From positions 62,001 to 126,000 of the forward strand of contig JAJSLM010000003.1 in assembly GCA_026127925.1 (NCBI GenBank): a DNA stretch of 64,000 nt. Direction: 5' to 3'. The notes beneath the pieces are model-generated. The model searched no databases, had not been told where the DNA came from, and worked only from the letters and a program-made list of their open reading frames with translations. This stretch comes from Thermoplasmatales archaeon. GTDB taxonomy: Archaea > Thermoplasmatota > Thermoplasmata > Thermoplasmatales > Thermoplasmataceae. Of the stretch, positions 10,527 to 19,357 are shown in pieces; position 1 is the stretch's first letter, and each line of letters starts with the position of its first letter. The position numbers and the translations under genes are program-made.

Positions 10527-12173
10527 AAAAAAAAATCTTTATTGTTCCTAATCCTTCGCTTTTTCGTGAGTACATGAATCCCAAAATCAGGGAGATTGCC
10601 AAAAGGATTGGAGAGGAACGCGGAATCCTGTTAAAGTCAAGAAAAGCGGAAATTCTTATCTCTCTATACAGGGACACAACGTGGTAGGACAGGGAGAAGA
10701 AGAAACGTTTCGGTGTATCGGAATACACAAAGAGGGCAGATGAACATGGCCTTGTGGAGAAGAATAGGAGATCGATATACGAGTTCGGCAATTTCGAACT
10801 CCTTCTATCCGCAGTGAAGGACATAGTTCCTGAACTCAAGCACTACTTTCTGGATCACTGGCCTGAGATCATCGCTATGTCCATGATTAGGGCACAGGAT
10901 CCTAAACCGACACGCTATATGAAGAGCTGTCAACGCAGATCAATGCATTCCTCTCTGAAAATACAATATTGGAAAAACTGAGGATCATCGGATCAGACAT
11001 AGCCTCTCAGACGCGGTTTTTCGAGTCGCTCACCAGCAATGGAGCTCGCATACCGTTCGATTTATCATCTATATTCTCACAGTCGGAAAACATCAACCTT
11101 GCAGAAAAAGGTCATAATCCGAAACATCTTCACATCAACCAGATCAATATAGCCCTGATGGTTTCGAAGTAGGATCACTAGCTCGAATACCGTGCGGTGT
11201 TTGAGGGTTCAAGATCAGGCCTAGCCACCATAAGGAATCTGTTAGCCGCGCTCACTCAACTGGGGTACAGTAAATCTCTGGGCACAATAATATAGGTTTG
11301 CGGAAATAATTCCATGAAGAATGTGAAGGATAACGAACTCACGTCATAGAATCTCATATCGGGGATTCCGAAAAGCGTGAATGCCGCAGCATAGATCATC
11401 CGCAATGCAGAAAAAAGAGAGATACCTCAGAATTTTGTCAGGAAGACGAAAGTGGCAAATGTCTATGCAACTCTCGTGAATTGGATATCTACGGCATTGA
11501 CAAGCATCGCGGTATACCTGAATACCTTGGAAACCCCCTGAACGAAAGGGCGGGTCTCAATTCAGAGCTTTTCCGTATCGACAAGGAACCATAGAACCTT
11601 CCCCCCGAATGCGTGGAATGCAATAAGGTGAAGAACCACAATGAGATATCGCGTTGTGGGTGAATGGAGGCCCTACATGGACGTGAGGATAAACAGCAAA
11701 GGCGGAAAGTGGATTAAATGGCGATACCATTCGCATGCGATGAATGCATAGGAGAAGCTTGACGGCAGATCTGCGATCCTGTGCACGGTTCCATCAATTT
11801 CCGCTGAAGAGATAGTTAACATGCATCTGGACAAGGATTTAGTGTAGACGGTATTCCGTACAATGAAGACGCAGGAGAAGATCGTTCCCGCAAGGCACCG
11901 GCTGGAGAGGTATGCAAGAGTATGTGTTTTCGTCATGATCACGGCATACCGCCTCATCGCTGCTCTTGTATATTCCCTGGGGAATCCAGCCACAGAGAGC
12001 CGTGGGAAACCATGCGGAAAATCCTTGACTCCTTTTCAAGAGTGTAGATAATAAAGATCACGTTGGGAAAAGAGTACTGGGTAAGGTATCTGAACCTTAA
12101 GCCTTCTTTCAAAGAAATACTGAAAAAGATCGGCTACGGGAAACTATTCAACGAAAAAAAACGGGCGAAATAA
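10527..12173 (+). pseudogene. Decayed DDE transposase (IS4/IS1634-like)
   Basis: Translation of the plus strand gives recognisable transposase pieces broken by many stops and frameshifts: an N-terminal part (FREYMNPKIREIAKRIGEER), a helical part (FGVSEYTKRADEHGLVEKN), the DDE-region motif LAEKGHNPKHLHINQINIAL near 11098-11157 followed at once by a stop, a GSRSGLATIRNLL block, and a C-terminal part around 11840-12173 (MKTQEKIVPARHRLERYARV, GYGKLFNEKKRAK then stop). At least eight in-frame stops are visible. Intact relatives are about 500 residues. No terminal inverted repeats were identified by eye, so the element ends are unknown. It is an old, immobile insertion. Confidence 0.85.
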
Positions 12174-12495
12174 ATACCAGATTCTGGAGGTGGCACATCG
12201 AGCGCCATTCAGGTAGGGAAACTGATTAGGTCCTTTTGCTTCAGTTCGAGATCCATCATTGGTATATTGTTAAGCATGAAAATTAGCGAAGAACCTACGG
12301 ATGAGAAGCCGTAGAGCCGCGTTGAAATTCCCTTGAATTCGGTGTATGGCGCCTTCCTCAGTCACATTTAAAGGAATGATTCCATCATGTTTCATGTTCT
12401 TGGTTTGGCCTCATGAATCGCGAGAAAATCAACTAATATCCGACAAGGTTACGAAACGCCAAAATTTATATACAGATATTGCGATAAGGTCAATT
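12174..12495. other. Intergenic region, possible trace of a second mobile element
   Basis: No intact gene. Around 12277-12312 the plus strand reads MKISEEPTDEKP followed by a stop. The nearby inverted pair CTACGG...CCGTAG (12295-12314) and this acidic tail are reminiscent of the 3' end of IS605-type TnpB genes, but the match is too short to name. The right end is the promoter of the binding-protein gene. Confidence 0.3.
12465..12472 (+). promoter_or_regulatory. TATA box of the oligopeptide transporter operon
   Basis: TTTATATA is centred about 28 bases before ATG 12496, so the mRNA for the binding protein is probably leaderless or has only a few untranslated bases. This also supports 12496 rather than upstream in-frame ATGs as the start. 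Confidence 0.6.
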
Positions 12496-15400
12496 ATGGT
12501 GCATAGAAGAAACATGCATTTAAATGAAAAGAAAGTTTTGATTGCTATAGGAATAGCGCTTTTAATGGTGCTTTCTGGTTTTGTGGCTATTTATTCTGGT
12601 ATGCCGGGGGCAAATCACGTATCACGTGGAAGCTCCACTTTGCCAGTAACTCCAAGCGCTTCGGCAGCTCCTTGGACTTATCCAACAACGACTATGAATG
12701 AACCAGGTTATACTAACGGCACATACAAAGTCGCAACAGTGAATAATATTGGGCATGAAAGTATATACCTCTATTCAAGTTTGTATGCTGCTATGGTATT
12801 CAACGAAATATACGATTCAGCGACAAATCTTCTGCCAAACGATACCATAGTTAATTGTCTGGCAACCAGTTATTCATCACAGAATGTTACAGCTCAGCAT
12901 ATGAAAACTTGGGATCCACTGACTCAGTCAGAACAGGACGTTAACTACACGTGGATCGTCCACATCAGACCCGGTGTTCAATGGACTGACTTTAATTCTA
13001 CCAATGCCGCAGATACTTATGTCTACAGTAACCATACAACGGTGTACAACACAACTGGGGCGGAATTTAATCACACCTATAAATGGTCGCCAGTTACGAT
13101 GAAAACGCATTATGTTCAATCTGCTGACTTTATAATTTCATGGGAGATACTTAATACTGCTACGGACTTCTCGGGTGAATATTCTAATGTCGTAAACGTT
13201 ATTCCAATCAACAATCTAACCGTCGAGTACGAACTCAGCAATTATTCAGCCGAATTTTTGACATACACCTTAGAAACCTCCATAATCCCGTATCATATCT
13301 GGGATTCTCATATCTTCGCTGATACATCGGGCTACTGGAACTACAATGCGACATTCGCCGCCAAAAACGCAGGAATGGGATATAACGACTGGGAGCTTGG
13401 GTACAATGCAGCGACTGGATTTGCACCCGATCTAATAGGGTCTGGTCCGTTCATGATGAATGGCGGCTATGGAATGCCTAAGGGATACATTCTTGAAAAT
13501 CATGGGTGGCAGCTTTATGTCAATCCTCACTGGTACGGTCAGTACACAAATGCGTCTGCCGGTTTGAGGCAATATACGCCAAAAATATATTCGATTGAGA
13601 TCAAATACTACACATCGGCATCAAACGAGGTTTCTGCTCTGGTGAAAGGTGAAGTGTCAACCATTATTGAAGGCGTTGGTCCTAATTTTGTTCCAACTGT
13701 TGAGACTATCCCATTTACGTACATCTACCACAAACCCTCATCTACGTTTGGTATTATGCAAGTAAATTCCCTTTCCTCTGACGCACCTTTCAACATTACT
13801 GCTTTGAGGCAGGCTCTTAATTATGCAACAAACAAAGCATATCTTGCAAGTGTGGTTGATTCCGGATACGAAATACTTGGTCAGCCAAGCATTCCTCCAT
13901 CTGATCCACTCTGGAGAAATGATACGACCCCTTCGTACGCTTACAATCCTGCCAAGGCGGAGCAACTAATTAGATCGATACCTGGAATGACAAATGTATC
14001 CGGTGAATGGTACTATCACGGAAAGCAGGTTACAGCCAATATTCAAATAACTCCAAGTAGTGAAACCCCTCTAGCTGTGGAAGGTGCACTGCTCACACAG
14101 GGATGGTGGGACGCGATTGGAATTAAGACGTCCATAACTTACGAATCATTTACGACGCTTATTCCGAATCTTGAGGATTACCATTACAATGTTATAGAAC
14201 TTGCGATCACAGGAATAACAGGCGATCCGACCGGTGACTTATTTGCATTTTATAACAATGCTTCAATTGGAACAGGCTTCTACGAAGGCCCATTCTCCTC
14301 AATCACATTCGGTGGTGTTCATTATACCGGTAAACAAATAGATGCTTTGATGAATAAGCTCACAGTGGAAATGAACGGAAATTACACACTAGGCCAGAGA
14401 ATTAAGATTTCTGATGAGATACAAGGTATCGCCGCAATAGAATCTGTGAATATCAATCCAGGATATCCTGTAGATATACTACCATTTACCAACTCAACCT
14501 TTGCAAATATATCAAGAACGTCAGCTTTACCGTATGCAGGTTATATGTACTGGGCATTTATGACCGTTCATAAGAGATCTACGCCGCTCGTATCACACGT
14601 TAGTTCACACCTGGATGTTAGCGTCAGTATTCCAAGTCTGCTGTATTACAATGGACAATACGCTAATGTTACTATAACCGTGACTAACAATAAGACTTCA
14701 ACTCCCGTTAGCGGGGCATCTGTGTATGTTGGGTATAACCCAACTGGAGCGCTGTTAAACATTACATCTAACACACTAACCACCGATTCTTCCGGAGTAG
14801 CTATCTGGGAGTTTCAGGTATTAAATTCTCAAACACTGGTATATACGAACGGATACACCGGAATGGTGAATATAAGTGCTGTCGCATCTGTAACTACAAG
14901 CGGAGTTGGACCTGGACTAGGTTATAATTCTACCAATATTGTTCCGCGTAGCCTCATGTTGAAGATTGCCTCGACACCTGTTCTAATTTCCGGTAATGCA
15001 AAGCAACTTTATGCCATAACAGTGGAAAACGGTACGGGTGTTCCTCTTTCTGGGTTCTCATATGAACTGCAGGCATTAAATGGTGCTGTAATAATCAGTA
15101 CCGCGATGTCTGGACAGACTGTGTCATATTCTACAACTCCATATGTTTCTGCAAACGATACAAATAACCATGTGAATAACAACGTAACTTCGATATCAGG
15201 TGTAACGGGTTCAAATGGAACCATAGATATATACGTCCAAGCAAATTCGAGTTTTAACTTTGCTGCTCTTGGTAGCTCTGTAACAAGCTATCTCTTTTTC
15301 GGGAGTATCGTGTCAGGAGCCCCGGTTGGAGGACTTCCTGGTTACATGTTGCCAGCTGAAATGACAACTGCTAACAATGCAGGTGGGTTTGGGGTGCAAC

Positions 15401-16065
15401 AAGTAATCGAGTTTCCTGTAACCATCGCATCATCAGCACCAGCCGTTAAACTGAACATAACCGAGAGTGCCACAACAATAGCATATAACGGATCATCAAC
15501 GGTTACCGTAAAGGTTACTAATTCTACCGGTTCTCCAGTGGCCAATGCCAGTGTTGATTTGATGCTGCAGAACATTTTCGGAGCGAATAGAGGATACTTC
15601 TATGCTCCTTCTGGGGTAGATCAGCTGTTCAGCAATCCAAATGCCGCATTCGGGAGCCTGTACCTTCAAGGTATTGCTGTTAAGACAGATTCGCACGGAT
15701 TTGCTAATGTGACCTTCTATCCAAACCTATTTACTTACTCTAACGCGAGCAGCCCAGTATTTACAAATGTGAGCTACACGGGTTATGTACCTGCAGACTC
15801 TTGGATAGTTACCGTTGAGGTTGGCAATGGTTCTACAGTTGCATCTGGATTTGTTGTCTCTAGTAGAAGCTCAACAGCCCCAACACCTACTGTTACACCG
15901 CCTCCTTCTCACAAAGTTGCTCCACCTGCACCTTTCCCCTGGCTGTACGTGATCATCGCTGTTGTCGTCATAGTGGCGGTAATTGGAGCAGTATCTGTCA
16001 TATTTACTAGAAAGAAAAGTTCGGGAGGCGGTTCTTCAAAGCCTCCGCAGCAAGGAACTAATTAA
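12496..16065 (+). CDS. Membrane-anchored ABC transporter substrate-binding protein, peptide type (SBP family 5)
   Basis: 1189 residues. An N-terminal hydrophobic segment (about 14-35) exports the protein. Residues about 90-690 resemble DppA/OppA-type binding proteins: ESIYLYSSLYAAMVFNEIYD, ADFIISWEI, LIGSGPFMM, LRQALNYATNKAYL and NPAKAEQLI are typical. A long C-terminal part (about 700-1130) has two or more Ig-like repeats (YYNGQYANVTITVTNNKTST; AYNGSSTVTVKVTNSTGSPV). A Pro/Ser linker, a membrane segment (about 1148-1170) and a basic tail anchor it. It has many N-glycosylation sequons. The start is ATG 12496; the frame extends to 12346 but the TATA box supports 12496. It is first gene of the transporter operon and probably delivers peptides to the permeases. 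Confidence 0.9.
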   Translation: MVHRRNMHLNEKKVLIAIGIALLMVLSGFVAIYSGMPGANHVSRGSSTLPVTPSASAAPWTYPTTTMNEPGYTNGTYKVATVNNIGHESIYLYSSLYAAMVFNEIYDSATNLLPNDTIVNCLATSYSSQNVTAQHMKTWDPLTQSEQDVNYTWIVHIRPGVQWTDFNSTNAADTYVYSNHTTVYNTTGAEFNHTYKWSPVTMKTHYVQSADFIISWEILNTATDFSGEYSNVVNVIPINNLTVEYELSNYSAEFLTYTLETSIIPYHIWDSHIFADTSGYWNYNATFAAKNAGMGYNDWELGYNAATGFAPDLIGSGPFMMNGGYGMPKGYILENHGWQLYVNPHWYGQYTNASAGLRQYTPKIYSIEIKYYTSASNEVSALVKGEVSTIIEGVGPNFVPTVETIPFTYIYHKPSSTFGIMQVNSLSSDAPFNITALRQALNYATNKAYLASVVDSGYEILGQPSIPPSDPLWRNDTTPSYAYNPAKAEQLIRSIPGMTNVSGEWYYHGKQVTANIQITPSSETPLAVEGALLTQGWWDAIGIKTSITYESFTTLIPNLEDYHYNVIELAITGITGDPTGDLFAFYNNASIGTGFYEGPFSSITFGGVHYTGKQIDALMNKLTVEMNGNYTLGQRIKISDEIQGIAAIESVNINPGYPVDILPFTNSTFANISRTSALPYAGYMYWAFMTVHKRSTPLVSHVSSHLDVSVSIPSLLYYNGQYANVTITVTNNKTSTPVSGASVYVGYNPTGALLNITSNTLTTDSSGVAIWEFQVLNSQTLVYTNGYTGMVNISAVASVTTSGVGPGLGYNSTNIVPRSLMLKIASTPVLISGNAKQLYAITVENGTGVPLSGFSYELQALNGAVIISTAMSGQTVSYSTTPYVSANDTNNHVNNNVTSISGVTGSNGTIDIYVQANSSFNFAALGSSVTSYLFFGSIVSGAPVGGLPGYMLPAEMTTANNAGGFGVQQVIEFPVTIASSAPAVKLNITESATTIAYNGSSTVTVKVTNSTGSPVANASVDLMLQNIFGANRGYFYAPSGVDQLFSNPNAAFGSLYLQGIAVKTDSHGFANVTFYPNLFTYSNASSPVFTNVSYTGYVPADSWIVTVEVGNGSTVASGFVVSSRSSTAPTPTVTPPPSHKVAPPAPFPWLYVIIAVVVIVAVIGAVSVIFTRKKSSGGGSSKPPQQGTN

Positions 16066-16071
16066 CATTTA

Positions 16072-16081
16072 TTTTTTTTTT
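16072..16081 (+). terminator. T10 tract after the binding-protein gene
   Basis: Ten consecutive T residues follow the binding-protein stop codon by six bases and precede the permease gene. Archaeal RNA polymerase terminates at such tracts, so this probably acts as a partial terminator that lowers permease and ATPase transcription relative to the binding protein. Confidence 0.55.
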
Positions 16082-16104
16082 CGTTGTGAAAGTTTGCTTA
16101 AAGA

Positions 16105-17088
16105 GTGGTAACTTTGAATGTCTACTTAGCTTTGAGAAAGATCTTACAGGGTGTTATACTCGTAATATTCGTAGCTATAATCATTTTTGTAGTCTATAGA
16201 TTAATGCCAGGTAATCCACTTGATCTTTTCATCCACAATCTGGGGCCCAAGGCAACGCCTGCTGATGCCAAACGCCTTGCTATTAGATTGGGCCTTGAAA
16301 ATGGTAAATGGTCGCTTTCTGGGTTTCTCATATATATGAAAGACATGTTCACGGGTAATTTCGGGACCGACTATTATTCTGGCGAAACGGTTCTTCAGCT
16401 TATCAAAACTGCCTTACCCTATACACTTGTTTTAGTCGGAACAGCTACCGTTCTGGGTTGGGTTATAGGTATCCCTCTAGGTATTACTGTTTCTAGGTTA
16501 AGGAACAGAAAATCAGAAAGTGTTACTCTTTCCCTGAGTGTGATTCTTACTTCAATACCATACTTTGCTCTCGCCATTTTTCTTTACCTCTTTCTTGTGG
16601 CAAATCCCTCAACTAGTATATTCCCTGTTTCTTCTGAATTTTACTTTAATCTTAGTAAAAATTCAATATTAACTATAGCAAGAGATTTAGCGCTTCCTGT
16701 TATAACATTAACCGTTGTTGGTGCGACGGGACATTTGATTACAATGCGGGCATCAATGGTCTCTACTTTGGGTGAAGATTACATTACCACAGCTAGAGCA
16801 AAAGGAGTACCAGAAAAGGCGATACTCAGAAGACATGCTGCAAGGAATGCGATTATTCCAGTTTCGACTAGGATGGCGCTGGAGATTGCTCTGATAGTCA
16901 GTGGGGCTCTGATCGTGGAGATAATCTTTAGCATACCAGGAATGGGGTTGCTCCTTTATGACGCTACTTTTCAGGAGGACTACCCACTCGCTGAGGCTGC
17001 AGTTTTTATTATTTCCCTGATGACTGTAGTTGCATACATTTTAATTGATTACATTCATTCATGGTTGGATCCAAGGATAAGGGTATGA
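16105..17088 (+). CDS. ABC transporter permease, DppB/OppB type
   Basis: 327 residues with six predicted membrane segments. The N-terminus has the DppB signature VYRLMPGNPLD near residue 32. The cytoplasmic EAA loop that contacts the ATPase is TTARAKGVPEKAILRRHAARNAIIP near residues 228-252. The late segment IFSIPGMGLLLYDA is also family-typical. GTG 16105 is used; TTG 16114 in the same frame is possible. It lies 39 bases after the binding protein, past a T10 tract, and 12 bases before the partner permease. Confidence 0.93.
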   Translation: MVTLNVYLALRKILQGVILVIFVAIIIFVVYRLMPGNPLDLFIHNLGPKATPADAKRLAIRLGLENGKWSLSGFLIYMKDMFTGNFGTDYYSGETVLQLIKTALPYTLVLVGTATVLGWVIGIPLGITVSRLRNRKSESVTLSLSVILTSIPYFALAIFLYLFLVANPSTSIFPVSSEFYFNLSKNSILTIARDLALPVITLTVVGATGHLITMRASMVSTLGEDYITTARAKGVPEKAILRRHAARNAIIPVSTRMALEIALIVSGALIVEIIFSIPGMGLLLYDATFQEDYPLAEAAVFIISLMTVVAYILIDYIHSWLDPRIRV

Positions 17089-17100
17089 GGCGGAGAATTT

Positions 17101-19353
17101 ATGGATAATGATTTAAAGAATAAAAAAAGATCATTTTTGCAGTCACCTGAATTTAGAAACTTAAGGAAAAATTTTAAGATTTTCTATAAATCAGCGTATG
17201 GAAAAACGAGTTTCTATATACTGCTATTGTTTGCTATAGTTGCGCTTCTTACGCCTATTTTGGCGCCACAACCCTATTCTTATATTGTCCCTGCTATAGA
17301 TACCCACTCTGCAGAATTACGCTTCTCCGAGTATCTCCCGGGAGTAAATTCATCCTCACTAACGTATTTCTCACCTCAAGCCTCATCTCCTTCGGTTTCC
17401 GGTACCACTATAATTACCTTTGGCCTTTCAAATGGCACTGTATATTCCGTCGGTGATGGAGCAACTTCTTCCGCTTCAATCGGGTCTGCATATAGGATAT
17501 TTACCGTGCATGTTAACTCAACAAATAGAATGCTCCCCCCTTCTGTGATAACTTTGTCATCGTATTATATCATGGAGCATCAGTTTGAGGAATCCCTCTC
17601 CAACTTCCTTGTTTGGGCGACTTCAAACGGCACTGTCGGTATAAGTCAGATATCTTGGACCGGCCATTCGCCTGGCGCAGGGCAGCCATTCACAAGCGGT
17701 AATGAAAGCGTGAGGTTGAACGGTTCCATTATTTCCACTCCCGTTTCAAATGCACCAAGGCTCGAATCTACTATACCGACGTACGTTCCGTTCTATGGAA
17801 CTAATGTTGTTTCATCTGCAATTGGAGGTAACCCTGGAAAAATATTGGTTATTACAGAAAATAAAAGCTCGCTCTTTCTTACGCAACTTTTTGCTTATCC
17901 ACTTTCAGTTAATTGGACAGTGAAATTGCCTGGAACATCTGCGGTTTCGTCTCCGCAATTTTATGGTTCTTTTTTTAGTTCATCCAAAGGTACAATGGCT
18001 CTCGTAGGACAAGGATCTGTGCTCTATGCTTTTAATTCAAGTAATGGTGCCTTAGTCTGGTCTCATAAATTCAATTCAAGCATTTCTAGCGTTCCTTTTT
18101 TCATTCCGCGCAGCTATCAGATAACTGATTCTACGTATAACTCAATTTTTGTAGCTTCAGGAAATTCAGTTTATATGGCGTCTCTTGCAAACGGAACTTC
18201 GCGGGAAATTCTTACTACCTCCAGTAGAATTTATACGTTAACTGGTACATACGGGTCTTCTGGATTCCCCACCGTACTGTTGACCGAAACTGGACACAAC
18301 CTTTATGTCACAACACAGAACTTAACAAGTGATAAGTTTCGTACTTTCAGATATAACCTCCCTACTTCTGCTGGCTCTTTCTTGTTCACGCCGGCATATG
18401 ATCATTCGTCCAGTACATTTGTAATTCTTTCCACTCGTGGTCTGTTTATTTCCGTAAGTGCCTCCACATCCAATGTTTCAGATCCATTTACGTGGAGCGC
18501 TCAGATAACCCCTACTCCACTGAATGTCACGGAACCTCTATTTTTCCTGGATACTACTACGGGCAGGGAGGAATTCGGAACAATCACGCAAAATGGCCAT
18601 CTAGTTGTCTATGATGTTTTATACAAAAACAACAATCCTATTCCTCCAACTTTCAACACCAGATCGGGGATGTGGCTTCCTCTTGGCACAAATCCTTCCG
18701 GAAATGATGTTTTTTCGCAATTTATCCAGAGTTTTGCTTCCGACTGGGAACTGGGCCTTGCTATCGGTCTTTTTACGATATTTATCGCTGTTTTAGTTGC
18801 CATGCTGGTTGGCTTCCTCACAAACTTTGTTAGTAAATTCCTGGAGACTATCTCTCTTGCTATATATCTTATTCCTGGCTTGGCTCTTTTGATAGCTATG
18901 GCTTCAATTTTGGGAGAAAGCTTTGGCAATTTGATTCTCATCGTGACGGTGATCGGATGGCCTTTTACGACGTTCACTCTTATAGGTGTTGTCAGGCAAG
19001 TTAAGTCGAGAACTTTTGTGGAAGCATCAAAACTGTTCGGCTCCAGCACAACAAGTATTCTTAGAAGACATATATTACCAAATATAGCACCCTTACTAGT
19101 CTACCTCCTTGCGTTGAGCATAAGTGGTGCCATTGGTGGTGTTTCGACTCTTCAGTTTCTCGGTATAGCTCCGACAACTGTAAATACATGGGGGGGGATG
19201 CTCTCTGGACTTGATGGGGACTTCTTTGAAGGCATACTCGCGCCATGGTGGGTTATTCCTCCGATCGTAGCCTTGACTGTTTTTATTCTAGCTTTCATCT
19301 TTGTTTCGAGGGGCTTGGATGAGGTTGTGAACCCAAGACTGAGGAGGAGGTAA
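17101..19353 (+). CDS. ABC transporter permease, DppC/OppC type, with large extracellular insertion
   Basis: 750 residues; DppC relatives are about 290-320. TM1 lies at about 36-56 (FYILLLFAIVALLTPILAP). The family-specific element before TM2, normally H-x-L-G-T-D-x-x-G-R-D-V, is found only at residue about 522 as MWLPLGTNPSGNDVFSQF. Between them are about 460 residues rich in Ser, Thr and sequons with recurrent strand patterns (GTVYSVGDGA, GSVLYAFNSSNGALVWSHKF, NSVYMASLANGTSREIL) that look like PQQ/WD-type beta-propeller blades. The C-terminal permease part is complete, with an EAA loop EASKLFGSSTTSILRRHILPN near 642. The insertion lies on the outside and probably meets the binding protein or substrate. 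Confidence 0.9.
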   Translation: MDNDLKNKKRSFLQSPEFRNLRKNFKIFYKSAYGKTSFYILLLFAIVALLTPILAPQPYSYIVPAIDTHSAELRFSEYLPGVNSSSLTYFSPQASSPSVSGTTIITFGLSNGTVYSVGDGATSSASIGSAYRIFTVHVNSTNRMLPPSVITLSSYYIMEHQFEESLSNFLVWATSNGTVGISQISWTGHSPGAGQPFTSGNESVRLNGSIISTPVSNAPRLESTIPTYVPFYGTNVVSSAIGGNPGKILVITENKSSLFLTQLFAYPLSVNWTVKLPGTSAVSSPQFYGSFFSSSKGTMALVGQGSVLYAFNSSNGALVWSHKFNSSISSVPFFIPRSYQITDSTYNSIFVASGNSVYMASLANGTSREILTTSSRIYTLTGTYGSSGFPTVLLTETGHNLYVTTQNLTSDKFRTFRYNLPTSAGSFLFTPAYDHSSSTFVILSTRGLFISVSASTSNVSDPFTWSAQITPTPLNVTEPLFFLDTTTGREEFGTITQNGHLVVYDVLYKNNNPIPPTFNTRSGMWLPLGTNPSGNDVFSQFIQSFASDWELGLAIGLFTIFIAVLVAMLVGFLTNFVSKFLETISLAIYLIPGLALLIAMASILGESFGNLILIVTVIGWPFTTFTLIGVVRQVKSRTFVEASKLFGSSTTSILRRHILPNIAPLLVYLLALSISGAIGGVSTLQFLGIAPTTVNTWGGMLSGLDGDFFEGILAPWWVIPPIVALTVFILAFIFVSRGLDEVVNPRLRRR

Positions 19354-19357
19354 TCGC

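Noticed and set aside
10525-10839. Minus-strand 104-codon frame opposite the transposase remnant
   Set aside because: It is the complement of recognisable transposase coding sequence.
12346-12495. Fifty-codon extension of the binding protein
   Set aside because: The TATA box lies within it at the leaderless distance from ATG 12496, and the signal segment directly follows 12496.
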